In this document: positions 47,919 to 58,632 of the stretch, piece after piece
Position numbering within the stretch: the stretch's first letter is position 1
Layout: the number at the start of each line of letters is the position of its first letter
NCBI RefSeq assembly: GCF_001514195.1
Contig: NZ_KQ948734.1
Span: 216,462 to 280,461 of the forward strand
Reading direction: 5' to 3'
Origin: Streptomyces griseorubiginosus
GTDB taxonomy: Bacteria; Actinomycetota; Actinomycetes; Streptomycetales; Streptomycetaceae
Length of the DNA stretch: 64,000 bases
Position numbers and translations under genes: made by a program
The notes under the pieces: generated by a model
Databases searched by the model: none
Seen by the model: only the letters and a program-made list of their open reading frames with translations
What the model was told of the DNA's origin: nothing

Positions 47919-50900
47919 TTGGTTCAGTTACGGCTGTTGGGACCGGTCGAGCTGGAGCTCCGGGGACGGGTCGAGGAACTCGGGCCGCCGCAGCGCCGTA
48001 CCGTGGTGGCCGCTCTCGCGGTGGACGCCGGTCGCCCGGTCCCGGTCGACGTACTGACCGAGAGGATCTGGGGTGCCGATCCGCCGTCCGGTGCGCGGCG
48101 GGCTCTGTACGCCCACATCGCCAGGATCCGGCGGGTCTGCGAGCGGACGGGCGACGCCGGCGAGGAGCCGTTACGGCTGCTGCGGCGTTCCGGTGGGTAT
48201 CAGCTGGAGGCGGGCCAGGACCAGGTTGACCTGCACCGGTTCCGCCGGCTGGACGAGCTGGCCCGTCGGCCCGGACAGCCCGCCGGTACACAGGTGTCGC
48301 TGCTGCGGGAGGCGCTCGCCCTGTGGCGCGGCGAGCCGCTGACCGGGCTGGACGGTCCGTGGGCCGGGCGGGTACGGCAGGCATGGCACCGCCGACGTGT
48401 CGACGCGGCCGTTCTGCTCGCCGAGGGAGAACTCCGCGAGGGCGACCCCGCCGCCGTCGTGCAGCCGCTGACCGAACTGCTGGGGGAGTACCCCCTGGCG
48501 GAGCCCCTGGCCGAGGTGCTGATGAGGGCACTGCACGCCGTGGGGGACAGCGCGGGGGCGCTGCGCTGCTTCGCGGAGATCAGGCACCGGCTGGCGGAGG
48601 AGCTGGGGGCGGACCCGGGAGAACGGCTCGGCGGGACGCACGCGGCGATCCTGCGGGGTCGGAGATTCGGCGGGGGCGGGCGCACGACATCCACCGGGGA
48701 TCACGTGGGGGCAGGGCGGCCGGTCTCGGACGGGCGGCGTCTCGGAGCGGACGTCGGCCCGTCCGGGACGTATGTCACCGGTGGGGCGCGGAGCCCGGTC
48801 GGTGCGCCGCCTGCGACGGAACCCGCCCTGCCGTCCTCGGCCGCCCCCGTTCGGACGACACGCGTCGCTCCCTCCGCGCCGCCGGTTGCGCCCGCTGCCG
48901 CCCCACCGGACGAGGTTGCCGCCGTCCGGCCCCCGGCCCCGGCCGCCCCCGCGGCGTCCGGCGACAGGCGTTCCGGCACCGGGGCGCCGCCGCGGCCCTC
49001 GCTCGACATCCCGGCTCAACTTCCCATGAGCGCGGGGGGCTTCACCGGTCGTGTCGAAGAGCTCGCCCGGCTCCACGATCTCCTGGCCGAGGTCGAGCGG
49101 CAGCCGACGGCCGTTGTCGTCTCGGCCCTCTCCGGCACCGCCGGCGTGGGCAAGACCGCGCTCGCCGTGCACTGGGCGCGACAGGTGCGGACGGAGTTTC
49201 CGGACGGACAGGTGTACGTGAACCTGCGGGGCTTCGACCCGGGCGGCGCCGCGGTGGGTGCCGCCGAGGCGATCCGCGGGTTCCTCGACGCCTTCGGGGT
49301 GCCCGCGAACCGGGTGCCGCGTGGCCTCGACGCCCAGGCGGCGCTCTACCGCAGTCTGCTGGCCGGCCGGCGGGTACTGATCGTGCTCGACAACGCGCGG
49401 GACGCGGACCAGGTGCGCCCACTGCTGCCCGGGGCGCCCGGCTGTCTGGCGCTCGTCACCAGCCGCAACCGGCTCACCGGACTGGCGGTCACCGAAGGCG
49501 CCCATCTGCTCCCCGTCGACCTGCTCGCCCCGGCCGAGGCCCGCGAACTGCTGGCGGGGCGGCTCGGGGCCGTGCGGATGGCCGCCGAGCCCGGGGCGGT
49601 GGACGAGATCGTCGTGCGGTGCGCCGGGCTGCCGTTGGCCCTGGCCGTCGTGGCCGCCCGTGCCTCCGGCCGGCCCGGACTGCCGCTCGCCGGGCTCGCC
49701 GAGGAGCTGCGGACGGCCGACCGCCGACTGGACCCGCTGGACGGCGGCGACTCGCTCACCGGAGTGCGGTCTGTGTTCCAGTGGTCGTACCGGCTGCTGA
49801 GCCCGGCGGCCGCCCGGCTCTTCCGGCTGCTGGGCCTGCACCCCGGACCCGACACCGCCGTACCGGCCGCGGCGGCCCTGGCCGGGGTCACCGCCCCCGA
49901 GGCGCGGACCCTGCTCGCCGAACTCACCGAGGCGCAGCTGCTCACCGAGCACCGGCCCGGCCGGTACACCTTCCACGACCTGCTGCGCGCGTACGCCGCC
50001 GAGCTGACCGCCGTACACGACAGCGACGACACCCGGCGCACCGCCGTCCACCGGCTGCTCGACCACTACCTGCACACCGCCTACGCCGCCGACGCGCTGC
50101 TGACCCGGCGGCGGGACCCGATGACGCTCGCCCCGGCGCTGCCCGGCGCCCTGCCGGGACGGCCCACCCGGCCCGACGAGGCGCTGGACTGGTTCGCCGC
50201 CGAGTACTCCGTCCTGCTGTCCGCGGTGCAGCAGGGGCAGCCCGGCTTCGAGGCCCACACCTGGCAGCTGGCCACCACGCTCGGCACCTTCCTGGAACGG
50301 CAAGGGCACTGGCAGGCGCTGGCCGACGCGCACACCACCGCCCTGGACAGCGCCCGGCGCGGCCACGACAAGGCCGGCCAGGCCAACGCCCACCGCGGTC
50401 TCGGGCTCGCCTGGCACCGGCTGGGCGACGTCGACCGCGGCCGTGAGCACTATCTGCTGGGTCTCGCCCTGTTCGAGGAGCTGGGCAACGACGCCGGACA
50501 GGCCCGGATCCGCCAGAACCTGGCCATCGCGGACTCGGCGCGGGGTGACCACGCGGAGGCGCTGGAGCACGCCCGGCTGAGCCTCGACCACTTCCGCGCC
50601 GCGCACGACCGCGGCGGACAGGCCATCGCCCTGAACGAGATCGGCTGGTACCTCGCCAAACTCGGCGACCACCGCGAGGCGCTCGCCTCCTGCCGGCAGG
50701 CCCTCGCCGCCGTGCAGGAGATCGGTGACCTCAACGGCGAGGCACACACCTGGGACAGCCTCGGCTACGTCCACCGCCTCCTCGGGCGGTTCGCGGAGGC
50801 GGTGGACTGCTACGAGCAGGCGCTACGGCTGTTCAGGAAGACCGGGGACCGGCGCAGCGAGGCGATCGGTCTGGCCTACCTGGGCGACACCCTCGATGCC

Positions 50901-51020
50901 GCGGGGGAGCCGGAGGCGGCGCGCGGCGCCTGGGCGCGGGCGCTGGCCGTCTTCGACGAGCTGGGCCTGCCGGAGGCGGACCCCCTGCGCGACCGGCTCC
51001 GCCGCCCGCCGCCTCCGTGA
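47919..51020 (+). CDS. Large SARP-family (AfsR-like) transcriptional activator
   Basis: A 1033-residue protein from TTG 47919, with GGGGGG nine bases upstream; GTG 47910 is the alternative start. The order is OmpR-like winged helix (LRLLGPVELELRGRVEELG) plus BTAD (residues to about 245), Pro/Ala-rich linker, NB-ARC ATPase (Walker A GTAGVGKTAL near 406-415, then RVLIVLDNARD), MalT-like region with PLALAVVAARASG, and C-terminal tetratricopeptide repeats. AfsR-type proteins activate secondary-metabolite or developmental genes in response to ATP. Two in-frame TTA leucine codons (47928, 48171) make its translation dependent on the bldA tRNA. No biosynthetic cluster is adjacent. Confidence 0.9.
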   Translation: MVQLRLLGPVELELRGRVEELGPPQRRTVVAALAVDAGRPVPVDVLTERIWGADPPSGARRALYAHIARIRRVCERTGDAGEEPLRLLRRSGGYQLEAGQDQVDLHRFRRLDELARRPGQPAGTQVSLLREALALWRGEPLTGLDGPWAGRVRQAWHRRRVDAAVLLAEGELREGDPAAVVQPLTELLGEYPLAEPLAEVLMRALHAVGDSAGALRCFAEIRHRLAEELGADPGERLGGTHAAILRGRRFGGGGRTTSTGDHVGAGRPVSDGRRLGADVGPSGTYVTGGARSPVGAPPATEPALPSSAAPVRTTRVAPSAPPVAPAAAPPDEVAAVRPPAPAAPAASGDRRSGTGAPPRPSLDIPAQLPMSAGGFTGRVEELARLHDLLAEVERQPTAVVVSALSGTAGVGKTALAVHWARQVRTEFPDGQVYVNLRGFDPGGAAVGAAEAIRGFLDAFGVPANRVPRGLDAQAALYRSLLAGRRVLIVLDNARDADQVRPLLPGAPGCLALVTSRNRLTGLAVTEGAHLLPVDLLAPAEARELLAGRLGAVRMAAEPGAVDEIVVRCAGLPLALAVVAARASGRPGLPLAGLAEELRTADRRLDPLDGGDSLTGVRSVFQWSYRLLSPAAARLFRLLGLHPGPDTAVPAAAALAGVTAPEARTLLAELTEAQLLTEHRPGRYTFHDLLRAYAAELTAVHDSDDTRRTAVHRLLDHYLHTAYAADALLTRRRDPMTLAPALPGALPGRPTRPDEALDWFAAEYSVLLSAVQQGQPGFEAHTWQLATTLGTFLERQGHWQALADAHTTALDSARRGHDKAGQANAHRGLGLAWHRLGDVDRGREHYLLGLALFEELGNDAGQARIRQNLAIADSARGDHAEALEHARLSLDHFRAAHDRGGQAIALNEIGWYLAKLGDHREALASCRQALAAVQEIGDLNGEAHTWDSLGYVHRLLGRFAEAVDCYEQALRLFRKTGDRRSEAIGLAYLGDTLDAAGEPEAARGAWARALAVFDELGLPEADPLRDRLRRPPPP

Positions 51021-51032
51021 CCTCTTGTGTGG

Positions 51033-52226
51033 TCAGGGCACCTCCAGGATCGTGTCGATGATTCCCTGGGCGTATGCCTGGAGCTGCTCGGACCGTTTCT
51101 GGCTGAACTTCTTGATGAACCCCGGACTCGGGAGGAAGTTCCGCGCGGCGCCCTTGGCCGCCCGTTCCTCCGGCGTCTGGGGCAGGGGCAGGGGCTTCCC
51201 GCTCTCGGACATCACCTGCACCCCGTCGAGGAAGGCCCAGCTCTGCTGGTTGTCGTCGACCTCGACGGTGAACACGGGCGTCCCGGGACGCGCGCCCGGG
51301 CCCTTCGAGGAGGGGACGTCGACGGGTCCCCAGTCGCCGAGCGAGAAAGCCTCGGGCGTGGTGCTCGCCTTGGCGTAGTGCACGAGGGGAACGGCCTCGC
51401 TCACGTGGTTGCCGCGTACGAGCGCCGGGTCCAGCCGGGCGACGGCCTGGGCGGCCTTGAGGGCGAGAGCGTCATCCGCCCTGCCGTCCGGGGTGCGGGC
51501 CGAGTCGAAGCGCCGGTTCGTCCCCTTGCCGTCCTTTCCCGCGCTCTGCACCGGGAAGGCCGGGTCCAGGAGAGGGTCGAACTTGCAGGTCTCCAGGTCG
51601 AACTTCGGGCAGTCCTTGCCGAGCTGGTATCTCGGGTCGACGAAGATGCCCGGGAAGTTCACCCCCTTGATGGCGGAGACGCCGTCCCAGTTCTTGATCT
51701 CGTCGTCGCTCATACCGGTCTGGGCTTTTCTGCCCTTCACGTCGTCCCTGGTCACCGGGTGGGTGCCGTGGATGCTGACGATCCTGATCGGCTGGAACCG
51801 CTCGACGAACTGGATGACGTACCGGATCTCCGGCAACTGGGGCAGCGTCCGTTTGTCCTCCCTCAGCTCAGTGCCGGCCCGGTCGATCAGCAGCCCCTTC
51901 CGCAGGGCACTCAACGGCTCTCCCGGCGGGGGGAAGTGACGGGCGGGGTGGAGGACCACCCCCGGGCTGCCGGGGCGCGGGACCTCCCGCCAGGTGTTGC
52001 CCGTGTCGCCCCGCTTCCACTCGTCGGCCCTTGCCTGCAGACCGCGTTCGGGGAAGACGTCGGGGATGACGACCGCCCCGAAGCGGGTCGGCCTGGTGCG
52101 GGCCGCCAGCTTGGTCCGGATCCAGTGCGCCACCTCGATGCCGCCCTGCTCGCTCTCGTGGATGCCGGCCACGATCAGCACGAACCGCGGTTCCGTGCCG
52201 AAGAAGACATAGCTGTTCGCCGTCAT
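51033..52226 (-). CDS. M14-like metallopeptidase candidate
   Basis: A 397-residue protein without a signal peptide. The segment VLIVAGIHESEQGGIEVAHW resembles the zinc motif HxxE of M14 carboxypeptidases. VVIPDVFPERGLQAR is where these enzymes have NPDG, VSIHGTHP supplies a possible third His ligand, and PVFTVEVDD could hold the catalytic Glu. The middle has a Cys-rich insert (KDCPKFDLETCKF). The C-terminal half has no recognised domain. It ends 18 bases upstream of the next leftward gene's end and is probably co-transcribed with it. Function uncertain; an amidase or peptidase is plausible. Confidence 0.5.
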   Translation of the reverse strand: MTANSYVFFGTEPRFVLIVAGIHESEQGGIEVAHWIRTKLAARTRPTRFGAVVIPDVFPERGLQARADEWKRGDTGNTWREVPRPGSPGVVLHPARHFPPPGEPLSALRKGLLIDRAGTELREDKRTLPQLPEIRYVIQFVERFQPIRIVSIHGTHPVTRDDVKGRKAQTGMSDDEIKNWDGVSAIKGVNFPGIFVDPRYQLGKDCPKFDLETCKFDPLLDPAFPVQSAGKDGKGTNRRFDSARTPDGRADDALALKAAQAVARLDPALVRGNHVSEAVPLVHYAKASTTPEAFSLGDWGPVDVPSSKGPGARPGTPVFTVEVDDNQQSWAFLDGVQVMSESGKPLPLPQTPEERAAKGAARNFLPSPGFIKKFSQKRSEQLQAYAQGIIDTILEVP

Positions 52227-52243
52227 GAAGGGTCACCGGCCCT

Positions 52244-54857
52244 TCACTGAGGGGTCCAGTTGCCGTGGCTGTCGAGTTTCCCGAGGTCGGGGGTCCACTT
52301 GCCGGCCACGATGCGGCCGGGCACCCACACGTCCTGGCCGTTGACCTGGAACTTGCGCCACTCCGGCAGCGTGTCGTCCGCCCTGAGCCGGACGAGGGTG
52401 GTCGGCAGCGTGACCTCCCAGGGATCGCCCTGCGGAACCTCGCCACCGGGCGCGTCGTCGCGCGCGCGGATCTCCTCGGTGATCGGGAGGTAGTCGGTGT
52501 CGGTGATGCCGGGCACGGCACCGCCGTTCCAGATCTGCCCCGTCATGAGGAAGTACCGTACGTCGCCCTCCAGTTGGGGCCGTACCGGTACGACGACCCG
52601 GGCGGCGCCCGCCTTCAGGAACTCGGCGAACAGCGGGTCGGGGTCGTCGGCGAGCGCGTTGGCGTACCACGTCTCGCGGCGGGCCCAGTAGTACGGGTAG
52701 AACACGTACATCATGTGTTCCCACTCGAATGCCTGCTCGAAGAAGCGGATGAACGCCTCCTGGTCGGAGCCGACGACGTTCTGGTTCGGACGCTGCGGAA
52801 CGTTCGGGCGCGGGAAGGCGGGCGCCGTGGAGTTCACCTTGACGTCGTCGATGTCGGCGTCGTAGAGATCGGTGCCCGACAGCAGGGAGATGCACGCCTT
52901 CTTGAGTTCCGCGCGCTCGATCAGCCTGTTCTGTGCCGGATTACGGCCGAGCGAGACGGTGGCGGCCGCCTGCACCGCCTGGGCTTTCACCTTGTCCTGA
53001 TAGCCGCTGACCAGGTTCTCGTGCGCGTTGACCAGCGCGTTGTACGTGTCGAGCCGCCACTGCTCGACCGCGGTGTCGGTCCGTGCGCACGTCACCTCGA
53101 CCGTGACCGCGAAGTCCCGCGCCTGCTGGGTCTCCACGGCGATGGGCATGCTGCCCTGCTCGTTGATCACCGTGGTGTCCGGGTCGGGCAGCAGCGCGGC
53201 GTTCGGCGGCAGGGTGCCTGCGCCCTTGCACTCGAAGCGGTGCTTGCCGACGAACACCCACATCCGCTCGTCGCCGTCCTCCTCCTCGTAGAGGGTGAAG
53301 GCGCCCTGGGCGGTGATGGCGGTGGCCTGGTAGCCCTGCGGGATCGTCAGGTCGTCCACGACCGCGAGATGGTCGTGGTCGTCCTTGTTGCCGGTCAGAC
53401 TCTTGGTGACGGTGGTGAACGGCTCCGGGGGCGCGTTGACGCCCAGGGCGCCGTACTTGCCCATGAACGTGCCGTAGTACGTGGCCGAGAGAGGCTCGAA
53501 CGACACGTCGGCGGGGGTGATCGGACGGGAGACGACGCCCGACTTGAGGAGGCCGTCCGGGCCGAGGTCCCCGGGCTGCACCGGGCGCCAGTGCGGCGTG
53601 GCCGTGCCGTCGTTGACGACGACGAAGGGCTCGGGCGGGGTGATCGCCGCCTGGACGCCCTTCACGGTAGTGGCGTCGACGACGAAGGCGGCCGGCTCCG
53701 GGACCGTCAGGTCGAACATGAGGCGGCTGCCGTAGTTGAAGGTCTGCGCCTCGTAGACCTTGTTCATCCACTGGTAGACGCCGCTCACGTTCGCGTTGCC
53801 CGGGCCGGTGTTCTCGAACGAGTGCAGCTCCCGGTCCTTGAGCACCTCGATCGTGCGGGTGGTCTCCTGTCGCCGTACCGTCTCGGTGACCTTCGTCGCC
53901 GCCCGGTTCGTCACATCCCGCGCGTGATCGGTCGCGACCTTGGCGGACTCCTCCTTGGACAGCCGGTAGGCCACGCCGGCGTTCGCGTTGGTCTCCACCG
54001 CGCCGTACTTCGCCGACACGTTCACGCCGCCGGTGAGCGACAGATCCTCGCTGACGGTGTTCTGCACCTCGTTCTTGAAGTCGAACCGCTCGGTCACGTC
54101 GAGCGAGGTCGTCGTCTCCGTCGTCTTCGAGGTCTCCGTCACCACCGTGGTGTCGATGGTCAGGTTGTGGTGGGTGAGCTTCTCCCGCTTCTCGCCCTTG
54201 AGGATGTTCTCGATGTCGGCGACATCCCCGGGCTCGTACCGGGTGAGCCGTTGCTTCACGACGAGCAGGTCCCCGACCCCGACCGGCTGCGGCAGCCCGC
54301 CGCGCAGCGGGAACACGGTGGTCGGCAGCACCAGCGACTCGCTCAGCGAGCGCTGGATCTCACCGGCGCCCTCCAGCGAGGCGTCGGCGGCGGCCACCCG
54401 GGTGATCAGCCCCGTCAGCCGGGTGAGCCGGGCGAGGTCGCTGATCGGGTGCGAGCGCGTGGCCGGCAGCAGGAACAGGGCGACGATCGTGTCGTGCACG
54501 TTCTGCACGAAGAGCTTGAAATTGGACGTCCGCCGCCAGGACCTGCGGTGTCTTCCCGAACCCCGACTTGATGACCGCGCTCAGGTCCGCGGCGTGCAGC
54601 GCCGTGGCCGCGGTCGCGGCCAGCTTGTCGTAGGCGCCCTGGTCCGGGATCGCGTCGCTCTCCTTGATGAATCCCGGGCCGTAGTCGCCGACCAGATAGC
54701 GCCCGGCGACCTGCCGCGCGGCGTCGACCGGGCTCTCGCTCTGCCTGGCCGATGCCAGCGCCTTCTGGAACGCGCTGGACGACTGCAGATCTATGGAATG
54801 CGCGGGTGCGGTGCGCTCGGGCGCGCGGAGCGCAACGAAACGGAACAGATCAGTCAC
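52244..54857 (-). pseudogene. Large protein of unknown family, frameshifted near its N-terminus
   Basis: The N-terminal frame begins at GTG 54857 (GGGGGA upstream; MTDLFRFVALRAPERTAPAH) and reads sensibly to VLAADVQF, then turns into Arg/Pro-rich out-of-frame sequence ending at 54360. The rest (from NFKLFVQNVHDTIVALFLLP) continues in another frame to 52244. One extra base in the A3 run 54519-54521 would explain it; without it the protein has 870 residues. The middle part has Thr/Glu-rich coil TETSKTTETTTSLDVTERFD, and then YQWMNKVYEAQTFNYGSRLM and FDLTVPEPAAFVV. The C-terminus contains Trp/Tyr-rich segments (WEHMMYVFYPYYWARRETWY). I know no function. It precedes the M14-like gene in the same orientation. 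Confidence 0.65.
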
Positions 54858-54993
54858 TTTTCCCCCGTTGTACGCGTGTAGGACATACGCGTGCGAGACG
54901 CGTGCCGGGGAGTCTTACGCGTCGCTTTCGCTGATCGGTACCCCTTGGGTGGAACAGGGGTGGTTTGTTCCGGTGCGTGCGCGGTCCGCGTGT

Positions 54994-55063
54994 TTGACCT
55001 GCGTCACTCTCGGGGTATTGTCTCCGGCTCGATTGGCCAGGCCCGTGCCCCGTATGGCAGACT
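54994..55063 (+). promoter_or_regulatory. Candidate S10-operon promoters
   Basis: Two candidates lie in the 510-base gap before rpsJ: TTGACC-N16-TATTGT (54994-55021) and TTGGCC-N19-CAGACT (55033-55063). A leader of about 300 bases with several hairpins follows, including the element at 55285-55311. No gene is supported in the gap. Confidence 0.4.
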
Positions 55064-55284
55064 AGCGGGGTTGCTCGGTCGAGTGTTGATGCTGCGCGCC
55101 TCCCGCCGGGGGGACCGGAAGCGAGTCCCACAGTACTCGTCGTTCCAACTGCCGTAAGGCAGCGCTGGGGCGGACGTACGGGAATCTTCCGGGAAGTGTC
55201 AGTGCGGCGCCGACCAGGCACCCGGTGGACCTCTTTCTCAGGCAAAAGATGTTCGAACAAGGGACATCTGTGTCAGTGAGGGTG

Positions 55285-55311
55285 CGACACACCCGACCGC
55301 GTGGGTCGGCG
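55285..55311 (+). promoter_or_regulatory. Leader element shared with rpsL
   Basis: 27 bases identical to 39768-39794, with the core ACCCGACCGCGTGGGTCGGC able to fold into a six-pair hairpin. It lies 57 bases before the S10 start. Confidence 0.65.
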
Positions 55312-55368
55312 GAAGTCAAGGGAACACCGGGTTCCAGAGCTGTAGAGAGACAGGACTAACGAGTAGCC

Positions 55369-55677
55369 ATGGCGGGACAGAAGATCCGCATCCGGCTCAA
55401 GGCCTACGACCACGAGGTCATCGACTCCTCGGCGAAGAAGATCGTCGAGACGGTGACTCGCACTGGTGCGTCGGTCGCGGGCCCGGTGCCGCTGCCCACT
55501 GAGAAGAACGTGTACTGCGTCATCAAGTCGCCGCACAAGTACAAGGACTCGCGCGAGCACTTCGAGATGCGCACGCACAAGCGCCTGATCGACATCCTCG
55601 ACCCGACCCCCAAGACCGTTGACTCTCTGATGCGACTCGACCTCCCGGCCGGTGTCGACATCGAGATCAAGCTCTGA
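55369..55677 (+). CDS. rpsJ: Ribosomal protein S10
   Basis: A 102-residue protein of the 30S head that also serves as NusE in antitermination. It carries [20 protein letters not shown], the segment [19 protein letters not shown] and the C-terminal [14 protein letters not shown]. First gene of the S10 operon; the gene starts 57 bases after the shared leader element. Intact and typical. Confidence 0.97.
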   Translation: MAGQKIRIRLKAYDHEVIDSSAKKIVETVTRTGASVAGPVPLPTEKNVYCVIKSPHKYKDSREHFEMRTHKRLIDILDPTPKTVDSLMRLDLPAGVDIEIKL

Positions 55678-55694
55678 GGCCGGTGATCTGAACG

Positions 55695-56339
55695 ATGGCT
55701 AAGCAGATCAAGGGCATCCTGGGCGAGAAGCTCGGCATGACGCAGGTGTGGGACGAGAACAACCGTGTTGTTCCGGTCACCGTCGTCAAGGCCGGCCCCA
55801 ATGTCGTGACCCAGGTCCGTACGAACGATGTCGACGGCTACGAGTCCGTCCAGATCGCGTTCGGCGAGATCGACCCGCGCAAGGTGAACAAGCCCCTCAA
55901 GGGCCACTTCGCCAAGGCCGATGTCACCCCGCGTCGCCACCTCGTCGAGATCCGCACCGCGGACGCCTCCGAGTACACCCTCGGCCAGGAGATCACCGCT
56001 GAGGTGTTCGAGGCCGGGATCAAGGTCGACGTGACCGGCAAGAGCAAGGGCAAGGGCTTCGCCGGTGTCATGAAGCGTCACAACTTCAAGGGCCTCGGCG
56101 CCGGTCACGGCACCCAGCGCAAGCACCGCTCGCCCGGTTCCATCGGTGGCTGCGCCACCCCGGGCCGCGTGTTCAAGGGCCTCCGCATGGCGGGTCGTAT
56201 GGGCAACGAGCGGGTCACCACCCAGAACCTGACCGTTCACGCCGTTGACGCGGAGAAGGGCCTGCTGCTCATCAAGGGCGCGGTTCCTGGTCCGAACGGC
56301 GGCCTCGTCCTGGTCCGCACCGCGGCCAAGGGGGCCTGA
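55695..56339 (+). CDS. rplC: Ribosomal protein L3
   Basis: A 214-residue protein that helps start 50S assembly near the peptidyl-transferase centre. Recognisable are [20 protein letters not shown], the central extension [20 protein letters not shown] and [20 protein letters not shown]. It follows rpsJ by 17 bases and precedes rplD by four bases. Confidence 0.97.
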   Translation: MAKQIKGILGEKLGMTQVWDENNRVVPVTVVKAGPNVVTQVRTNDVDGYESVQIAFGEIDPRKVNKPLKGHFAKADVTPRRHLVEIRTADASEYTLGQEITAEVFEAGIKVDVTGKSKGKGFAGVMKRHNFKGLGAGHGTQRKHRSPGSIGGCATPGRVFKGLRMAGRMGNERVTTQNLTVHAVDAEKGLLLIKGAVPGPNGGLVLVRTAAKGA

Positions 56340-56343
56340 GGAT

Positions 56344-57000
56344 ATGAGCACCATTGACATTCTGTCGCCCTCCGGCGACACCGCCGGGACCGTCGAGCTC
56401 CCGGCCGAGATCTTCGACGTCGAGAAGGTCAGCATTCCGCTGATCCACCAGGTCGTCGTCGCGCAGCTGGCCGCTGCCCGTCAGGGCACGCACAAGACCA
56501 AGACGCGTGGCGAGGTCCGTGGTGGCGGCAAGAAGCCGTACCGCCAGAAGGGCACCGGCCGCGCCCGTCAGGGTTCGACCCGTGCGCCGCAGTTCGCCGG
56601 CGGTGGCGTCGTCCACGGCCCCGTGCCGCGTGACTACTCGCAGCGGACCCCGAAGAAGATGAAGGCCGCGGCCCTGCGCCACGCTCTCACCGACCGGGCC
56701 CGTCACAACCGCATCCACGTCGTCTCCGGCGTGGTCGAGGGTGCGACCCCCTCCACGAAGGCCGCCAAGTCGCTGTTCGGCAAGATCTCGGAGCGCAAGA
56801 ACCTGCTCCTGGTCGTCGACCGTGCCGACGAGGCCTCGTGGCTGTCCGCCCGCAACCTGCCCCAGGTCCACATCCTGGAGCCGGGCCAGCTGAACACGTA
56901 CGACGTTCTCGTCTCGGACGACGTGGTCTTCACCCAGGCCGCTTTCGAGTCCTTCGTGTCCGGCCCGAAGGCCAATGACACCGAAGGGAGCGAGGCCTGA
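56344..57000 (+). CDS. rplD: Ribosomal protein L4
   Basis: A 218-residue protein lining the exit tunnel with a long loop [22 protein letters not shown] 56344 is used rather than the longer in-frame ORF back to 56245, which overlaps rplC. In E. coli L4 represses the S10 operon by acting on its leader. The stop overlaps the rplW start (TGATG). Confidence 0.97.
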   Translation: MSTIDILSPSGDTAGTVELPAEIFDVEKVSIPLIHQVVVAQLAAARQGTHKTKTRGEVRGGGKKPYRQKGTGRARQGSTRAPQFAGGGVVHGPVPRDYSQRTPKKMKAAALRHALTDRARHNRIHVVSGVVEGATPSTKAAKSLFGKISERKNLLLVVDRADEASWLSARNLPQVHILEPGQLNTYDVLVSDDVVFTQAAFESFVSGPKANDTEGSEA

Positions 57001-57419
57001 TGGCTACGCGTCACCCGAGCATCGCCTCCAAGGCTGCGAAGGCCGCCAAGGCCGCGCGCGTCGCCAAGGCGCGCCGCCACGCCGCCGAGGGCAAGAACAC
57101 CGTCGTCACCGCGCCCAGCAAGGCCTTCACGGACCCCCGTGACGTCCTGCTGAAGCCGGTCGTCTCCGAGAAGAGCTACGCGCTCCTCGACGAGGGCAAG
57201 TACACGTTCATCGTGGCTCCGGGCGCCAACAAGACCCAGATCAAGCAGGCCGTCCAGGCGGTCTTCTCGGTCAAGGTCACCGGCGTCAACACGATCAACC
57301 GCCAGGGCAAGCGCAAGCGGACCCGCACTGGCTTCGGCAAGCGTGCCGACAGCAAGCGCGCGATCGTGACCCTTGCCGAGGGCGACCGTATCGACATCTT
57401 CGGCGGTCCGACCGCGTAA
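57000..57419 (+). CDS. rplW: Ribosomal protein L23
   Basis: A 139-residue tunnel-exit protein where SRP and trigger factor dock. The start overlaps the L4 stop by one base. It has an Ala/Lys-rich actinobacterial extension of about 45 residues ([20 protein letters not shown]) before the usual core [20 protein letters not shown]. The end [12 protein letters not shown] is typical. Confidence 0.97.
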   Translation: MATRHPSIASKAAKAAKAARVAKARRHAAEGKNTVVTAPSKAFTDPRDVLLKPVVSEKSYALLDEGKYTFIVAPGANKTQIKQAVQAVFSVKVTGVNTINRQGKRKRTRTGFGKRADSKRAIVTLAEGDRIDIFGGPTA

Positions 57420-57457
57420 GCGGGTCGGATCGTCCGATATCGGACGAGGACTGAGAA

Positions 57458-58294
57458 ATGGGAATCCGCAAGTACAAGCCGACTACGCCGGGCCGTCGTG
57501 GCTCCAGCGTCGCCGACTTCGTCGAGGTCACGCGGTCCACGCCGGAGAAGTCGCTGGTCCGCCCCCTGCACAGCAAGGGCGGCCGTAACAACGCCGGTCG
57601 TGTGACCGTTCGCCACCAGGGTGGCGGACACAAGCGCGCCTACCGCGTGATCGACTTCCGTCGTCACGACAAGGACGGCGTGCCGGCGAAGGTCGCGCAC
57701 ATCGAGTACGACCCCAACCGCACCGCGCGCATCGCGCTGCTGCACTACGCGGACGGCGAGAAGCGCTACATCCTCGCCCCGCGCAACCTGCAGCAGGGTG
57801 ACCGCGTCGAGAACGGTCCCGGGGCCGACATCAAGCCGGGCAACAACCTGGCGCTCCGCAACATCCCGGTCGGTACCACGATCCACGCGATCGAGCTCCG
57901 TCCCGGTGGCGGCGCCAAGTTCGCCCGCTCCGCCGGTGCCTCGGTGCAGCTGCTCGCGAAGGAGGGCACCATGGCCCACCTTCGTATGCCGTCCGGCGAG
58001 ATCCGTCTGGTCGACCAGCGCTGCCGCGCCACGGTCGGCGAGGTCGGCAACGCCGAGCAGAGCAACATCAACTGGGGCAAGGCCGGCCGCAAGCGCTGGC
58101 TGGGCGTCCGCCCGACCGTTCGCGGTGTGGCGATGAACCCGGTTGACCACCCGCACGGTGGTGGTGAGGGCAAGACCTCCGGTGGTCGCCACCCGGTCAG
58201 CCCCTGGGGTCAGAAGGAGGGTCGTACTCGTTCGCCGAAGAAGGCTTCGAACAAGTACATCGTCCGCCGCCGCAAGACGAACAAGAAGCGCTAG
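57458..58294 (+). CDS. rplB: Ribosomal protein L2
   Basis: A 278-residue protein near the peptidyl-transferase centre. Visible are [20 protein letters not shown], the SH3-like region and the conserved C-terminal motif [20 protein letters not shown] that contacts 23S rRNA. Typical length and no anomalies. Confidence 0.97.
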   Translation: MGIRKYKPTTPGRRGSSVADFVEVTRSTPEKSLVRPLHSKGGRNNAGRVTVRHQGGGHKRAYRVIDFRRHDKDGVPAKVAHIEYDPNRTARIALLHYADGEKRYILAPRNLQQGDRVENGPGADIKPGNNLALRNIPVGTTIHAIELRPGGGAKFARSAGASVQLLAKEGTMAHLRMPSGEIRLVDQRCRATVGEVGNAEQSNINWGKAGRKRWLGVRPTVRGVAMNPVDHPHGGGEGKTSGGRHPVSPWGQKEGRTRSPKKASNKYIVRRRKTNKKR

Positions 58295-58306
58295 GAGCGG
58301 GTTTAG

Positions 58307-58588
58307 ATGCCGCGCAGTCTCAAGAAGGGGCCCTTCGTCGACGACCACCTGATCAAGAAGGTGGACGCCCAGAACGAAGCCGGTTCCAAGAACGTCATCA
58401 AGACCTGGTCCCGTCGCTCGATGATCGTCCCGGCCATGCTCGGCCACACGATCGCGGTGCACAACGGCAAGACCCACATCCCGGTGTTCGTCACCGAGTC
58501 GATGGTCGGCCACAAGCTCGGCGAGTTCTCGCCGACGCGCACCTTCCGGGGTCACGTCAAGGACGACCGGAAGTCGAAGCGCCGCTAG
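58307..58588 (+). CDS. rpsS: Ribosomal protein S19
   Basis: A 93-residue protein of the 30S head. It shows [20 protein letters not shown], the motif [20 protein letters not shown] and [19 protein letters not shown]. It begins 12 bases after rplB. Confidence 0.97.
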   Translation: MPRSLKKGPFVDDHLIKKVDAQNEAGSKNVIKTWSRRSMIVPAMLGHTIAVHNGKTHIPVFVTESMVGHKLGEFSPTRTFRGHVKDDRKSKRR

Positions 58589-58632
58589 CAGCGGATCGCA
58601 TTCAGACACGTAAGTAACTGAGAGGGACAACC

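Noticed and set aside
48171..50774. 867-residue minus-strand open frame over the SARP gene
   Set aside because: Reverse shadow; the SARP domains are clear on the plus strand.
47919..51020. SARP as the pathway-specific regulator of an adjacent biosynthetic cluster
   Set aside because: No polyketide, peptide or other biosynthetic genes are near; an AfsR-like global role is more likely.
52265..54571. 768-residue plus-strand open frame over the unknown large gene
   Set aside because: Composition is typical of a high-GC shadow; the minus-strand frame has better codon bias, a ribosome site and structured motifs, although the family is unknown.
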